Assembly (NCBI GenBank): GCA_964575335.1
Contig: CAZNPU010000023.1
Span: 1 to 56,666 of the forward strand
Origin: CAZNPU01 sp964575335
GTDB lineage: Bacteria; Planctomycetota; Phycisphaerae; Phycisphaerales; SM1A02
Reading direction: 5' to 3'
Length of the DNA: 56,666 bases
The position numbers were made by a program, and so were the translations under genes. Below the pieces are notes generated by a model. The model was given only the letters and a program-made list of their open reading frames with translations, was not told where the DNA came from and searched no databases. Positions 55,165-56,666 of this stretch are shown piece by piece. Positions within the stretch are counted from its first letter, which is position 1. The number at the start of each line of letters is the position of its first letter.

Positions 55165-56666
55165 ATGAGCCTGATCCTCCATAAAAATCGTTTTCTTTCC
55201 GTGTTTTTCGCTGCCATATGCATGCTTGCAGCCGTCGCTGACCCCCTGGCGCCCTGCAGCGCTGCGGAACTTTCAGCCCAGCAGCGTCTGGCGACTGAAT
55301 TGATCCGCGTCAGCCACAGCCGCGCCGCAGCCCAGCCGCTCACAACCGATGCGCTGGATACGGCAGTCATTCTGGCTGAACTGGCTGCCGAACTTGATCC
55401 GGAGAATCCCCGAATCTGGAACAGCGTGCTTGGATTGTCGCTGCTGGCTGAACGGGAACAGCTTCGAGACCGGGCCGCGGAGCGGCTGACGCAGCTTGAT
55501 CCAGCCAATGAGCAGGCGCGGCTGCTGCGGCTTACCGCAGCGATCGACGCCTATCAAACCGTTGAAGAGCGTGTTGCTGCTTATGAGACGCTACTGCGCG
55601 AGGAGAACATTCCTCGTCTGGGCCAGCCCATCGCATCACGCCTGGCGTACGCGCTGGCTCTGCTCCACCGCCGCAGCGGCGACGAAGCGCAGTTTTCGCA
55701 CTGGCTGAGCCGGTCCATTACGCTCGATCCGGCCAATCGAACCGCCCTGGCGCTGGCCACCGGATTTTTCCGCATGCGCGTGCAGGATGCTGTGGGTGAA
55801 GCGGAGCTGCTGACCACGCTCATGCTGGCTGATCCGGTCGACATTACAACGCAGGTCGTTTTGGGCCAGTTGCTTCTGGAAAATGGAGCCTACTCCGGCG
55901 CTGAGCGAATTTATCGCCTGGCGGTCAATAGCGCCGAGGCGGATCACACCGCGCCTTCCAACAACCTGTTGGCTGACTACGCCATCGCCCAGTGGGCGCG
56001 CGGCAACCATCAGGCGGCATTGGAAACACTCCGCAAGCGGCAGGCGGAGATGGACGAGGCATTTCGCGACATGCTGCGGCGGCAGAATCCCGACATGCCC
56101 GCTTTGGAAGTCGCGCGGGCCCGGGCGCCGCGCGATCCCATGCTGACCACGGTGCGCGCAGCCATATTGGCCTCGCGACAGGACGCCGCTGCACATGCTG
56201 CTGTTGAAGAAGCGCTCACATCCCACAAGGAAATCCTGGATTCGCTCGAGCAGTCTGACACAGCTTCTCCCGAGCAACTGGCTGAGGCGAAGCTTCAAAT
56301 GGCGTGGGTGGCGGTGTGGCTGGGCGATGATCTGTCCAAGGTGCGCGAGCTGGTTGACGCTGCCGATACCCTGTTCCCCCTCAGCCAGCAGGCCAAAGAC
56401 CGCTTTGAGGGGTGGCTGGCGTATCGATCAGGCGATCTGAACCGGGCCATCGAGCTGCTTTCACCCATTGCTGAGGTCGATCAACCGGCACGCATCGGCC
56501 TTGGCCTGACGCTGTTGCAGCAGGGCCAGACGCAGAAGGCGGCCTTGGCGTTTCTTGAAGCCAATCGGGCCCAGCCGGGATCGCTTCTGGGCATCTGGGC
56601 TGCGCACAAGCTGGCTGAGCTGCTCGGCCGGCGCGTACCGCTGAGCGATGAAGCGACGCGCCTGGA
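55165..56666 (+). CDS. Secreted TPR-repeat protein, 3'-truncated by window edge
   Basis: From ATG 55165 the frame stays open for 500 codons to the end of the window. A signal peptide (SVFFAAICMLAAVADPLAP) is followed by repeated 34-residue TPR-like units (for example LGQLLLENGAYSGAERIYRLA, YAIAQWARGNHQAALETLR, and GWLAYRSGDLNRAIELL, about every 35 residues). TPR proteins serve as scaffolds for protein complexes; this one is exported and could work in the periplasm or on the surface. It is divergent from the helical protein at 53748-54839. The C-terminus is missing. Confidence 0.83.
   Translation, partial: MSLILHKNRFLSVFFAAICMLAAVADPLAPCSAAELSAQQRLATELIRVSHSRAAAQPLTTDALDTAVILAELAAELDPENPRIWNSVLGLSLLAEREQLRDRAAERLTQLDPANEQARLLRLTAAIDAYQTVEERVAAYETLLREENIPRLGQPIASRLAYALALLHRRSGDEAQFSHWLSRSITLDPANRTALALATGFFRMRVQDAVGEAELLTTLMLADPVDITTQVVLGQLLLENGAYSGAERIYRLAVNSAEADHTAPSNNLLADYAIAQWARGNHQAALETLRKRQAEMDEAFRDMLRRQNPDMPALEVARARAPRDPMLTTVRAAILASRQDAAAHAAVEEALTSHKEILDSLEQSDTASPEQLAEAKLQMAWVAVWLGDDLSKVRELVDAADTLFPLSQQAKDRFEGWLAYRSGDLNRAIELLSPIAEVDQPARIGLGLTLLQQGQTQKAALAFLEANRAQPGSLLGIWAAHKLAELLGRRVPLSDEATRL

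Overview
The window looks like a chromosomal segment of a planctomycete of the class Phycisphaerae. The main evidence is a decayed surface-protein gene (37615-38112) ending in a dockerin-like tail of the type common in Phycisphaerae (CPADI...VNVNDLLQVI...WGACP). It is supported by two secretin-N-domain proteins with a 'TVEPEAWD' style segment, a planctomycete-style two-partner secretion pair, many lipoprotein and secreted orphans, and high G+C. Taxonomy is inferred from protein style, not from an rRNA. No insertion sequence, phage, CRISPR array or rRNA gene was found.

Layout. 1-6 kb: 3' part of ribosomal protein S1 with its terminator, a secreted orphan, and a tandem pair of secretin-N-like exported proteins. 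6-9 kb: a MocR-type regulator divergent from a 52-residue membrane peptide and an EamA exporter, with a perfect inverted repeat between them. 9-17.7 kb: small exported orphans, an AIM24-family protein, a MacB-type permease, chorismate synthase, a lipoprotein and HslU. 17.8-18.25 kb: an apparently undescribed transcription unit with promoter, palindromic operator, multi-helix RNA and terminator. 18.3-28.5 kb: SDR, EamA and DUF202 genes, a zinc alcohol dehydrogenase, TruA, a zinc-ribbon membrane protein, a P-loop-like protein, a ferritin-like protein, DedA, glycerate kinase and a sensor kinase. 28.8-38.3 kb: a desaturase, a Cys-rich secreted protein, a TlyA-like methyltransferase, pyruvate dehydrogenase E1 alpha and beta, Dps, a PGPGW protein, DUF1801, an FMN reductase, the pseudogene and tRNA-Ala. 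38.3-56.7 kb: an envelope and secretion block with an SH3 protein, TolC-like lipoprotein, Sua5/TsaC, a small lipoprotein, the FhaC/FhaB-type pair, an incomplete peptide-ABC transporter (binding protein, SYLF protein, one permease), a secreted helical protein and a TPR protein running off the end.

How the parts work together. Housekeeping roles are translation (S1, TruA, TsaC, tRNA-Ala), aromatic synthesis (AroC), entry of pyruvate into acetyl-CoA (E1 alpha/beta), protein quality control (HslU) and iron or DNA protection (Dps, ferritin-like). The last 18 kb is dominated by cell-envelope functions.

Most notable item. The RNA locus at 17840-18250 has a TTGACG/GATAAT promoter, an 18-bp perfect palindrome over the -10 and start, nested hairpins, and a 13-nt perfect complement of the 16S rRNA 3' tail. 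That complement can be sequestered by an upstream 11-bp partner, and the unit ends in a strong intrinsic terminator. It carries no convincing protein gene and shows none of the signatures of tmRNA, RNase P RNA or SRP RNA that I could look for by eye.
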